A stretch of 64,000 nucleotides of DNA, from positions 1 through 64,000 of the IMG/VR virus record IMGVR_UViG_3300029267_001596. One strand, given 5' to 3'. Within the stretch, counting starts at the first letter, position 1. Each line of letters opens with the position of its first letter. A program made the position numbers and the translations under genes. This stretch comes from a virus. Below the pieces are notes generated by a model. That model saw only the letters and a list, made by a program, of their open reading frames with translations, had not been told where the DNA came from and did no database searches. Of the stretch, positions 58,168 through 64,000 are shown piece after piece.

Positions 58168-58755
58168 TCAGTCTCCAATCAGGTTGAGCGCCAGCAGGCA
58201 GACGATGATTTGCCGGAGGGGCGTGGCGTTGTATGCAAACCATTTGATGTCGGCTCCATAGCGGTTTGTTTTAAAACCAGGCATGCCTACCATCTCCCAT
58301 ACCAGCCATGTAGCGTGCAGCGGCCAAGTTTTCAGCCTTTCCAGTAATCGTCTCGCTACCACCTCCACAGGGTCAGTGATTGGGGGTGGGACGGGGCAGG
58401 GCTTTTTGCCGCTGATGTCGTTCGACCATTCGCCTTTACACCTACTGCACCGCGTATCGTCCGGGTTACGCTCTTTACAGAAATGGTCCCAATCGAATGC
58501 GTGCTTCCACGGCCCTTTCTCACCAAGCCCCTTCCACACAACCGCGCGGAACTCGTCCAGCTCGCAGAGTTCGGCCCAGGATAGCTTGAGCAGGTCTTTA
58601 GCTGATAGCGGTCGGGCTCGGTGCTGTGGCGGCTTCGGATTGCCCGACGTTCCGGGGCAATTGCACACCGGGTCTTCGTTGTGCTGCGTCATACATTCCC
58701 CACATCTCTCGCAGACTTCGGCTCCGCACGCTGCGCATGTCTTGGCTGATGGCAT
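58168..58755 (-). CDS. Cys-rich hypothetical protein
   Basis: 195 residues from the ATG at 58753-58755. CAACGAEVCERCGECMTQ, then CNCPG, and CSRCKGEW give several metal sites; middle ELCELDEFRAVVWKGLGEK and a hydrophobic C-terminus (ATPLRQIIVCLLALNLIGD). A membrane-linked zinc protein of unknown role. Confidence 0.6.
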   Translation of the reverse strand: MPSAKTCAACGAEVCERCGECMTQHNEDPVCNCPGTSGNPKPPQHRARPLSAKDLLKLSWAELCELDEFRAVVWKGLGEKGPWKHAFDWDHFCKERNPDDTRCSRCKGEWSNDISGKKPCPVPPPITDPVEVVARRLLERLKTWPLHATWLVWEMVGMPGFKTNRYGADIKWFAYNATPLRQIIVCLLALNLIGD

Positions 58756-58898
58756 CACTTCACCTTTCCCAGTACATTCCGTTTCCACGCGGGCCATGAA
58801 TTCACGATCTCTGTCGCTCGATCAAGATGACGCTGAAATCTGTAGTGCTGCCAGCATCTTCGTGCGATCTGGTGGAGGGTTGGTCGGGCTGTTAGCAT
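58755..58898 (-). CDS. small basic protein
   Basis: 47 residues from the ATG at 58896-58898 (AGGGAGA). MLTARPTLHQIARRCWQHYR, Arg/His/Trp-rich, with KRNVLGKVK at the end. Overlaps next gene's start (TGATG). Function unknown. Confidence 0.5.
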   Translation of the reverse strand: MLTARPTLHQIARRCWQHYRFQRHLDRATEIVNSWPAWKRNVLGKVK

Positions 58899-58899
58899 G

Positions 58900-59142
58900 T
58901 CAGTCTCCCTCGTCTCCTTTCGCCTCAACCTCGTCATACTCCCCACCACTGGCAATGCGACTTTGTGACATACTTCGCAAGTAATCGCTGTCCGCGTGTT
59001 TCGCTTCGTCGCTCATATTCCTATCTCCGCCCACAGCCTCTCCTTTCGTCCAGCGACTCCCTCGGTATCGCGTCGCCTTGCAGCCCAAGCAGGTCGTCAT
59101 GCCGTAGGCAGAATGCGTGCGTTCGTGTTGACATTCGCTCAT
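58900..59142 (-). CDS. small Cys-containing protein
   Basis: 80 residues from the ATG at 59140-59142 with AAGGAG. MSECQHERTHSAYG carries C/H ligands with CLGC; acidic C-terminus. A zinc knuckle is likely. Coupled to the 41-residue gene upstream by ATGA. Confidence 0.58.
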   Translation of the reverse strand: MSECQHERTHSAYGMTTCLGCKATRYRGSRWTKGEAVGGDRNMSDEAKHADSDYLRSMSQSRIASGGEYDEVEAKGDEGD

Positions 59143-59264
59143 GACTTCTCCTTCTCGAAATACCCCTTCACCTCTTGCAGTAACCTGTCGCAAGCCTCCC
59201 ACTGATAGATGGTTGCCCAGCCCATCACGAGGAACCCACAGGCAAATCCTGCTATGAAGTCCAT
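59139..59264 (-). CDS. 41-residue membrane micro-protein
   Basis: Found by reading the frame directly: MDFIAGFACGFLVMGWATIY then a charged end (EACDRLLQEVKGYFEKEKS). One transmembrane segment. GGAGGACGCATA precedes the ATG at 59262-59264 (same leader as two other genes). Overlaps next gene's start (ATGA). Too short for usual gene callers but well supported by signals. Confidence 0.62.
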   Translation of the reverse strand: MDFIAGFACGFLVMGWATIYQWEACDRLLQEVKGYFEKEKS

Positions 59265-59680
59265 TATGCGTCCTCCAAATCAACGCCTTCGAGTCCATAG
59301 CAGAAGCGGCATATGCGATGTGTTTGGCAGACGTCCCGCTCCCATTCGTACTTGTGCCAGCCGATGTGACACCGTAAGGCCCATCGGAGGCGACAATGCG
59401 ACCATGTCCCGTAACCGAGCCCGACCAACCCCTTCGCTCTGAGCCACATCACTAGCGGCACACGCCCCTCGAACCACTCCATGCTGTGGTCGGTCAGGTC
59501 AAACCACGCATCGAAACAGTAGGAGCATTCCCACCACTCCTCACCACATGACGTCTGTGACATGTGGCCACCTGCTCCATTGCACATCGGGCACTTGAAG
59601 AACGCTCGCCTAGCAACAATGAGCCAAAGGCGAGGACGCCACGAACAGAGTTCGTCCCATAGAGAATTCACACAGAACAT
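59264..59680 (-). CDS. zinc-finger protein with Trp/His-rich core
   Basis: 138 residues from the ATG at 59678-59680 with GGAGGACGCATA. CPMCNGAGGHMS, CSYCFDAWFD and a distal HIGWHKYEWERDVC...CRFC cluster form at least two zinc sites. The conserved aromatic core suggests a folded nucleic-acid-binding domain. Start overlaps the TAA of the interrupted gene (TAATG). Confidence 0.65.
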   Translation of the reverse strand: MFCVNSLWDELCSWRPRLWLIVARRAFFKCPMCNGAGGHMSQTSCGEEWWECSYCFDAWFDLTDHSMEWFEGRVPLVMWLRAKGLVGLGYGTWSHCRLRWALRCHIGWHKYEWERDVCQTHRICRFCYGLEGVDLEDA

Positions 59681-59952
59681 TATGCGTCCTCCCCAACGGG
59701 CACGATGTACTTCCCGAACCTGTCGTTGTCCAGCATGGCCACGCACGATCGTGCAAGCCGCGCAATGCCGTCGCTATTGTCTTTCGCCTCAAAGTATCAG
59801 CGTAGGGTCGCTCGGAATTCCATATACTCCAGCGCAGCCTTGTCTCCAGCCTCGCCATCAACTCCCACCACAGTTCCGCGAATCGCTGTTGGACAGAGCA
59901 GAGTCGCCCGGTCCGCCATGCTGTTTCGCATCATTTCCGCTTCGTCGCTCAT
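59680..59952 (-). CDS. small protein interrupted by one in-frame TGA
   Basis: Starts at the ATG 59950-59952 (AAGGAG). Residues 1-51 read MSDEAEMMRNSMADRATLLC ... YMEFRATLR, then TGA at 59797-59799, then 38 more residues beginning YFEAKDNSDGIARLARSC and ending at TAA 59680-59682, which overlaps the next ATG as TAATG. With TGG the product would be a normal 90-residue protein. A single mutation, sequencing error, UGA read-through or suppression could explain it. Other genes here use TGA freely as stop, so global recoding is excluded. Confidence 0.62.
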
Positions 59953-60176
59953 GGCGTCTCCTTCATCACTGGTATTCTGTTTACGCATGTGCTGCCCTTC
60001 CTCGGTGTCTCGGCAAAATGCGGCGTCATCTCGTGACCTGATTTGCGGCACATCCATCGCAGACAAGTCTCTCGATATGGGCATTGCCCATCGTCACACC
60101 GGCAGTAGTCGTAGGGCAGGTGGTGTTTCGTCTGTGACAGGTTCTCGGGACTATCTGGGTATGCTGCATTGTTCAT
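59949..60176 (-). CDS. small Cys-rich protein
   Basis: 75 residues from the ATG at 60174-60176 with AAGGAG. CRCDDGQCPYRETC and CRKSGHE make a compact Cys/His cluster like phage zinc knuckles. Coupled (ATGA) to the UGA-interrupted gene. Confidence 0.6.
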   Translation of the reverse strand: MNNAAYPDSPENLSQTKHHLPYDYCRCDDGQCPYRETCLRWMCRKSGHEMTPHFAETPRKGSTCVNRIPVMKETP

Positions 60177-60358
60177 TACCAACTCCTTTCTTGGCACTCT
60201 CGCCGCATCTGCTCGAAGCATTCGTCGCATTGCTCTGCGCCGCAATAGAGACCGTTGCCCCAGTGAGGCCTGCTTGGTTTCCCGCATAAACATTGACCGT
60301 CTATGTCTATCATCGCCGTGACAACTTTCTCATAAAAGCTGGGCTTTTCACAACTCAT
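60176..60358 (-). CDS. small zinc-binding protein
   Basis: 60 residues: CLCGKPSRPHWGNGLYCG, then CDECFEQMRREC. Zinc ribbon, TAATG overlap with the next gene. Function unknown. Confidence 0.6.
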   Translation of the reverse strand: MSCEKPSFYEKVVTAMIDIDGQCLCGKPSRPHWGNGLYCGAEQCDECFEQMRRECQERSW

Positions 60359-60554
60359 GTCCTCCTCTCACAAAGGCCCGGCCTCCAGGGAGCCGGGCCA
60401 TGAAACATGGGTAAGCCGTTGGAAAACATCCACGCTTGGATTGGTTTATACGGCTCGCAGATTGTGACGCGCCCTGGCGCGCCTGCTCGGCTACCATCTC
60501 TTCATGCGTCACCTCCTTCCGAGTAAGGGTTTCGGATGTTTGTCTTGTTCCCAT
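60348..60554 (-). CDS. possible small protein
   Basis: 68-codon frame with a strong site (GGAGGAG) and TGATG overlap with the methylase stop. MGTRQTSETLTRKEVTHEEM is convincing, but the last third lies over the hairpin 60375-60399 (GGCCCGGC/GCCGGGCC followed by TTTG), which looks like a terminator. The frame may be non-coding downstream of it. Confidence 0.45.
   Translation of the reverse strand: MGTRQTSETLTRKEVTHEEMVAEQARQGASQSASRINQSKRGCFPTAYPCFMARLPGGRAFVRGGHEL
60375..60399 (-). terminator. weak intrinsic terminator hairpin
   Basis: GGCCCGGC and GCCGGGCC, 8 bp with a 9-nt loop, followed on the minus strand by TTTGTGAG. It would separate the replication module from the small Cys-rich genes, with partial read-through. 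Confidence 0.45.
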
Positions 60555-61045
60555 CACCTCTCCTCCACAACAGAGCCCGTGAGACGCGACGCTCTTAAGG
60601 TGTCTGCGTTGCGGCACCCGTAGGCGATCAGCACCGACGGCCCGCCGGCGTTTGTTTTGCCTCGTGACCCATCCGGCCGATGGAAGTACAACCGTCCGTG
60701 CAAGAACATCAACGCGTCGGCGCGGCCCCAAACCCAATCGCGAAACATCTGCGTTTCAGTTCGAGCAAAGACGAGGGCAATCCCGTTGCCGTGCCTCGCC
60801 AACCGTTCCAGCCAAAGACTGGTCGCCCTCCCGTACGGCGGGTTCAGCCACACTCTGCCGAACCAGTTCTTGCCAAGTCCATTGTCCCGCCACGTCCACA
60901 TCGTTCGCGCAGTCGGCCAAGGCTGAGGGGCGCAGGCGCACGGGTCCAGGTCGAACTCGCCGAGGTCGGCAAGGATCTCTAGCGGCGTAATCCAATCAGT
61001 GGATCTGCCTTCATTGGGTTTCGTGTGGCCTCCGATCCCGACCAT
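60554..61045 (-). CDS. phage Dam-type DNA N6-adenine methyltransferase
   Basis: 163 residues from the ATG at 61043-61045 (GGAGGGG). DWITPLEI (17-24), DLDPCA (32-37) and WLNPPYG (66-72) with LVFARTETQMF are the signature of the Phage_Dam family (MTase_Dam), short N6-adenine methylases. Coupled to the neighbour upstream (TGATG). It would modify phage DNA during replication, independent of the D12 enzyme. Confidence 0.88.
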   Translation of the reverse strand: MVGIGGHTKPNEGRSTDWITPLEILADLGEFDLDPCACAPQPWPTARTMWTWRDNGLGKNWFGRVWLNPPYGRATSLWLERLARHGNGIALVFARTETQMFRDWVWGRADALMFLHGRLYFHRPDGSRGKTNAGGPSVLIAYGCRNADTLRASRLTGSVVEER

Positions 61046-61230
61046 CACACATCCCCTCCAATCGCAGGGTCGGATGTCACAACATCGCCATACGCCACCT
61101 CGCCGGCCTCGATGCGTTTGCACGTGATTGTGCGATCGTCGGGAGTTGCCTCTGGAAATTCCTCTGGTTTGAATTCTCTCGGCCCTTCGCCTGTGACGAT
61201 CGGCTCTCGCATTCGCTCGGCAGCGATCAT
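61045..61230 (-). CDS. hypothetical protein
   Basis: 61 residues from the ATG at 61228-61230, overlapping the DnaB stop as ATGA. MIAAERMREPIVTGEGPREF then EATPDDRTITCKRIEAGEVA; small beta-rich protein, no family recognised. Confidence 0.55.
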   Translation of the reverse strand: MIAAERMREPIVTGEGPREFKPEEFPEATPDDRTITCKRIEAGEVAYGDVVTSDPAIGGDV

Positions 61231-62588
61231 GCCCACATCTCCGTCTGCGACAGGTTATCGAAACGCGTGAACTTCTCGGCAAACGCCAGATTCACCGTGC
61301 CGGTCGGCCCGTTGCGTTGCTTGGCCACGATGACCTCCGCCGTATTCGTCGGCTCCCAGTTGACGTCGTCCCGGTGGTAGTAGTCCTCCCGGTGCAGCAG
61401 CATGATGACGTCCGCGTCGTTTTCGAGCGACCCTGACTCGCGCAGGTCGCTCATGCGCGGCCGGTGGTTCTCCCGGTTCTCCACCTGGCGATTGAGTTGA
61501 CTCAACGCGATGATGGGCACACCCAGCTCCCGCGCCAGATTCTTGATGTGGCGCGATATTGCGGCGATCTCCTGCTGGCGGCTCTCCGTCTTGCCGGCAA
61601 CGTGCATCAACTGGAGGTAGTCGACGACCACAAGCTTGAGATCGTGCATGTGCTTCCAACGCCGGCACTTCGACCGCAGGTGCATGGGCGTCACCGCTGC
61701 CGACTCGTCGATCCACAGCGGTACATCGTGGTACTCCCCCGCCGCGACCACCAAGGCCTGGTACTCGCTTGCGTCCAAGTGCTGGGCGTTGCGAATCTTC
61801 GTCGAATCCAGTCGCGCCCGGCCGCATATCGCCCGCTGCATGAGTTGCGTCTTGTCCATCTCCAGCGACATCACCAGCGTCGGGGCCTTCTCGATCAGGG
61901 CGGCGTGCTCGGCGATGTTCATGGCAAGAGCGCTCTTCCCGCTACTCGGCCTACCCGCCACGATGACCATCTGCCCGGCCTCCAGGCCGCCCAGCATCTG
62001 GTCCAGCTCGAAGAACCCGGTTCCGATGCCCCCTTTGCCGCCCTCGCACCGCTTCTTGATCGCTGCGAACGCCCGGGCGACAAGGTCGCCCACCGGCTCG
62101 GCGTCTCCTTCCTGACCGCGGTCGACCATCCGGAAGATGCGCCGTTCCGCTTCCTCGAGCAGCGGCGCCACGTCCTCCAGGTCGCCGTAGGCCTTGTCGC
62201 CCAGTTCGGTGCAGATCTGGATGAGCTGCCGCTGCCGAGAGACCGCCAGCACGCGCCGGGCGTAGTACAACGCGTTCTGCGCCGTTGGCACGGATTCCAC
62301 CACCTTCTGCAGGTACTCGGTGCCGCCAATGGTTCCCAGTTCTCCCGTCCCCTCCAGTCGCTGCCGTACCGTCAGGCCGTCGAGGTTCTCACCGATCTCG
62401 CAGCCGTAGTCGGCCATGATGGCCCGCCAGATGACTTGGTGCTCCGCGAAAGCGAAATCTCGCTCACCCAGTAGGTCTATCACACTGCCAATGCAGCGCG
62501 GGTTGATAATCATGCTGCCCAGTACGGCGGCCTCACTGCTGCCCGCCTGGGGCAGCGACCGTAGCGGCGGTTGCTGGTCGTTGCTCAT
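61227..62588 (-). CDS. dnaB: replicative DNA helicase, DnaB family
   Basis: 453 residues. N-terminal DnaB domain with EAAVLGSMIINPRCI (19-33), Walker A GRPSSGKSA (212-220), Walker B KLVVVDYLQLM (318-328), sensor SQLNR (363-367) and the C-terminal LRESGSLENDADVIMLLHRE block. Hexameric helicase that unwinds the replication fork; phages with own DnaB need a loader, and the initiator encoded just upstream (ATGA overlap) is the natural candidate. Start unambiguous. Confidence 0.95.
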   Translation of the reverse strand: MSNDQQPPLRSLPQAGSSEAAVLGSMIINPRCIGSVIDLLGERDFAFAEHQVIWRAIMADYGCEIGENLDGLTVRQRLEGTGELGTIGGTEYLQKVVESVPTAQNALYYARRVLAVSRQRQLIQICTELGDKAYGDLEDVAPLLEEAERRIFRMVDRGQEGDAEPVGDLVARAFAAIKKRCEGGKGGIGTGFFELDQMLGGLEAGQMVIVAGRPSSGKSALAMNIAEHAALIEKAPTLVMSLEMDKTQLMQRAICGRARLDSTKIRNAQHLDASEYQALVVAAGEYHDVPLWIDESAAVTPMHLRSKCRRWKHMHDLKLVVVDYLQLMHVAGKTESRQQEIAAISRHIKNLARELGVPIIALSQLNRQVENRENHRPRMSDLRESGSLENDADVIMLLHREDYYHRDDVNWEPTNTAEVIVAKQRNGPTGTVNLAFAEKFTRFDNLSQTEMWA

Positions 62589-63529
62589 GGGTTGCTCCTG
62601 TCCAAAGTGGGAAATCGCTTCTTCAGGGCCCCGACAAAGTACGCCTTTGGCCTGGTGCCCTTCGCTTGCGCCTCCGTGACGAGCGCCCGGATCTGACCGG
62701 CGATCTCGTCAATCCGGGCCGGGTCAGATAGCATTTCGGAGGCGGCAATAGTCTTCAGGTTCTGCTCGATTCCAGCGTCGTGGCCGAACGCCGTGCGGAC
62801 TGCCTTCCGGGCCGATTGCCACGTATCGGCGGAGGGTTGATCTGGTGTTTCCGGTTGGCTCTCGTGGGGACCGTCCGGCGAAACGGGGGGACCGCTGGGC
62901 GACGGGGGGACGGGCACCGGCCTTGGCGTTGGATCGTCCGAGTTGGGATCGGGCCGATCGGGGGGACGCTGGGGGGACGCTGGTGCCGTTGGCCGCTGGG
63001 CGGTTTGCTCGTCAGATGTGTCCCGGTGAGAACGCAGGGGACCGGGGGGGGGCACCGAAGCCCCGCGAGCGGGGCGCTCCGAACCGGCCTGTTCAGAAAT
63101 GTCTTTGCCTTCTGGTTGAGTTTGGTTGAGTTCGGTTCGGTTCGGTTCGGTTGGGCGGAAAGTTTCCGAAAGTTCGGAATCAGTCTCTACCCAACCAATC
63201 TTCACCAGTACGTTAATGCCGTTCTCAACTTGACTTACAGGCGCCTGGATGGCGTAGGCTATGTCTGCAATGTCTCCAAGCTGATTTCTTTCGTCCCTCG
63301 ACGCATTTCCAGCAATTTCGAGCAACTTGCAGAACAAGCCGAACACTTGTAGGGCTTCGTCTTGCCCGGCCGCTTCAGCGAGCCGCCGATAGCCTACACC
63401 TAATGAACGACCATTGGCCTTGAGCTTGATGTACCGAAAGGGGCCTTTGAACTTGGGCTTCCCGGGAGCCCAGTCCCGGCCCTTGGTGTCGACCTCATAA
63501 CGTTCATCCCATTCAACGATGCGGTACAT
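62585..63529 (-). CDS. replication initiator/helicase-loader with proline-rich linker
   Basis: 314 residues. Residues 1-115 have winged-helix character (LGDIADIAYAIQAPVSQVEN), as in DnaD/phage-O-like initiators. Residues ~135-235 are an unusual Pro/Ser/Asp linker with long poly-Pro/Gly tracts (DRPDPNSDDPTPRP). The C-terminal ~75 residues are helical (IDEIAGQIRALVTEAQAKG, RPKAYFVGALKKRFPTL), resembling the helicase-contact domain of DnaD-type proteins. Probably binds the origin and brings DnaB. Confidence 0.75.
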   Translation of the reverse strand: MYRIVEWDERYEVDTKGRDWAPGKPKFKGPFRYIKLKANGRSLGVGYRRLAEAAGQDEALQVFGLFCKLLEIAGNASRDERNQLGDIADIAYAIQAPVSQVENGINVLVKIGWVETDSELSETFRPTEPNRTELNQTQPEGKDISEQAGSERPARGASVPPPGPLRSHRDTSDEQTAQRPTAPASPQRPPDRPDPNSDDPTPRPVPVPPSPSGPPVSPDGPHESQPETPDQPSADTWQSARKAVRTAFGHDAGIEQNLKTIAASEMLSDPARIDEIAGQIRALVTEAQAKGTRPKAYFVGALKKRFPTLDRSNP

Positions 63530-63701
63530 GTCTGCTTTCTTACCTCTCTCGATCCTTCAGTTATCTTGCCGGCTGCCCAGGAAGACGCTTGTGCGCCTCC
63601 CCGGAATGTGATAGTGCAATTGCGTTTGTCTAACCGGTGATCAGTAGTTGACGTTTTCGGCGTAATCGCGGTCCATTGATGGTCTCTCTTTACTCGATCT
63701 G

Positions 63702-64000
63702 CTAGTGGGCCTGAAGGGCAAGCACTTCCTCGATATCCTCCGGCGCCGGCTCTCGGATCTGTACGTGGATGCCGGGCGTGTCCCCGTAGATGCAGTCCAC
63801 TATGCCTCGAACGATGAGGCGGTCGTCCTTCCAGAAGATGCTGTTCAGAGCGTCGCCAACGAATTTGCCGACATTGTCCCAATCGGGGGTCGACGAGTGC
63901 CAGATCGGGGCGCTTTCCTTGAGCGTGTCCGCATGACGGCCCGTGCGGTAGTGACTCTTCGGTCTGGGAAACACGCAGATCAGACGCAGACAGACCGGCC
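63702..64000 (-). CDS. rusA: RusA-type Holliday-junction resolvase, 5' end cut by window edge
   Basis: At least 98 residues, open to the right edge, so the true start lies outside; the visible part begins PVCLRLICVFPRPKSHYRTG, then APIWHSSTPDWDNVGKFVGD and DALNSIFWKDDRLIV, followed by a conserved acidic end. DxxN...DD are the RusA metal-binding residues. It resolves recombination and replication intermediates. Upstream of the initiator, 172 bp of gene-free sequence (63530-63701) in which I see nothing. Confidence 0.9.
   Translation of the reverse strand, partial: PVCLRLICVFPRPKSHYRTGRHADTLKESAPIWHSSTPDWDNVGKFVGDALNSIFWKDDRLIVRGIVDCIYGDTPGIHVQIREPAPEDIEEVLALQAH

Noticed and set aside
1-64000. 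UGA reassigned to an amino acid throughout the genome
   Set aside because: Many genes end with TGA in ATGA or TGATG overlaps, including well recognised ones such as DnaB and Dam; only one gene has an internal TGA.
1-64000. Diversity-generating retroelement for fibre or LamG variation
   Set aside because: No reverse transcriptase and no template/variable repeat pair was found.
1-64000. Endolysin gene
   Set aside because: No amidase, muramidase or peptidase signature could be read; the HEATE motif at 49574-49948 is too weak for assignment. It may lie outside the window or belong to an unknown type.

Overview
This window is almost certainly a tailed-phage or prophage genome from a high-GC bacterium, most likely a member of the Planctomycetota. 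Three things point there. The tyrosine recombinase has the FQNLR box and HYLQV ending that I associate with planctomycete integrases. A plus-strand moron has a secretion signal plus a C-terminal PEP-CTERM-like anchor. There are also many Sec-targeted phage proteins. The virion set (large portal, scaffold, HK97-type capsid candidate, connector-like protein, a 3,033-residue internal protein and a pectate-lyase-type fibre, with no tape measure or sheath) suggests a podovirus-like particle. The host and morphotype are inferences.

Layout, read right to left because nearly everything is on the minus strand. 64.0-61.0 kb is replication: a RusA resolvase (cut by the right edge), a replication initiator with a proline-rich linker, DnaB helicase and a Dam-type N6-adenine methyltransferase. 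60.5-57.8 kb is a run of very small, mostly Cys-rich proteins, one interrupted by an in-frame TGA. 57.3-49.4 kb is packaging: small terminase, large terminase, portal and accessory proteins, closed by a strong intrinsic terminator. 49.1-38.3 kb is scaffold, capsid, decoration proteins, a methyltransferase plus glycosyltransferase-like pair, connector-like protein, fibres and internal virion proteins. 38.3-29.2 kb is one giant polyvalent protein with an embedded adenine-methyltransferase domain. 29.2-21.7 kb is the fibre and a set of secreted or membrane proteins, possibly including lysis functions, although no endolysin is recognisable.

21.7-19.6 kb is the only convincing plus-strand block: two small overlapping genes, a lipoprotein, a PEP-CTERM-type protein and a small membrane protein, which look like lysogeny or conversion genes. 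About 740 bp upstream of it carries no gene but has direct repeats, a promoter candidate and a highly structured RNA candidate, between divergent transcription units. 18.9-14.4 kb holds small leftward genes, a repeat-built beta-solenoid protein, an excisionase-like protein, the integrase, an inverted-repeat-rich segment that may be attP, and a tRNA-Ser with an extraordinary variable arm.

14.4-0 kb is the early or accessory region: RecB-like nuclease, recombination-module proteins, D12-class adenine methylase, an Rrf2 regulator fused to an acyl carrier protein, an ASCH-like protein, a Gp37/Gp68-type protein, a C5-cytosine methyltransferase, a Tad2 (anti-Thoeris) candidate, a small CsrA-like regulator and an AP2/HNH-type protein cut by the left edge. 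Genes are tightly packed, with dozens of ATGA, TAATG and TGATG overlaps indicating translational coupling. The most unusual items are the Rrf2-ACP fusion with a perfect internal ribosome site, the phage CsrA homologue, the tRNA-Ser arm, the structured RNA, the UGA-interrupted gene and the fibre with an internal secretion signal.
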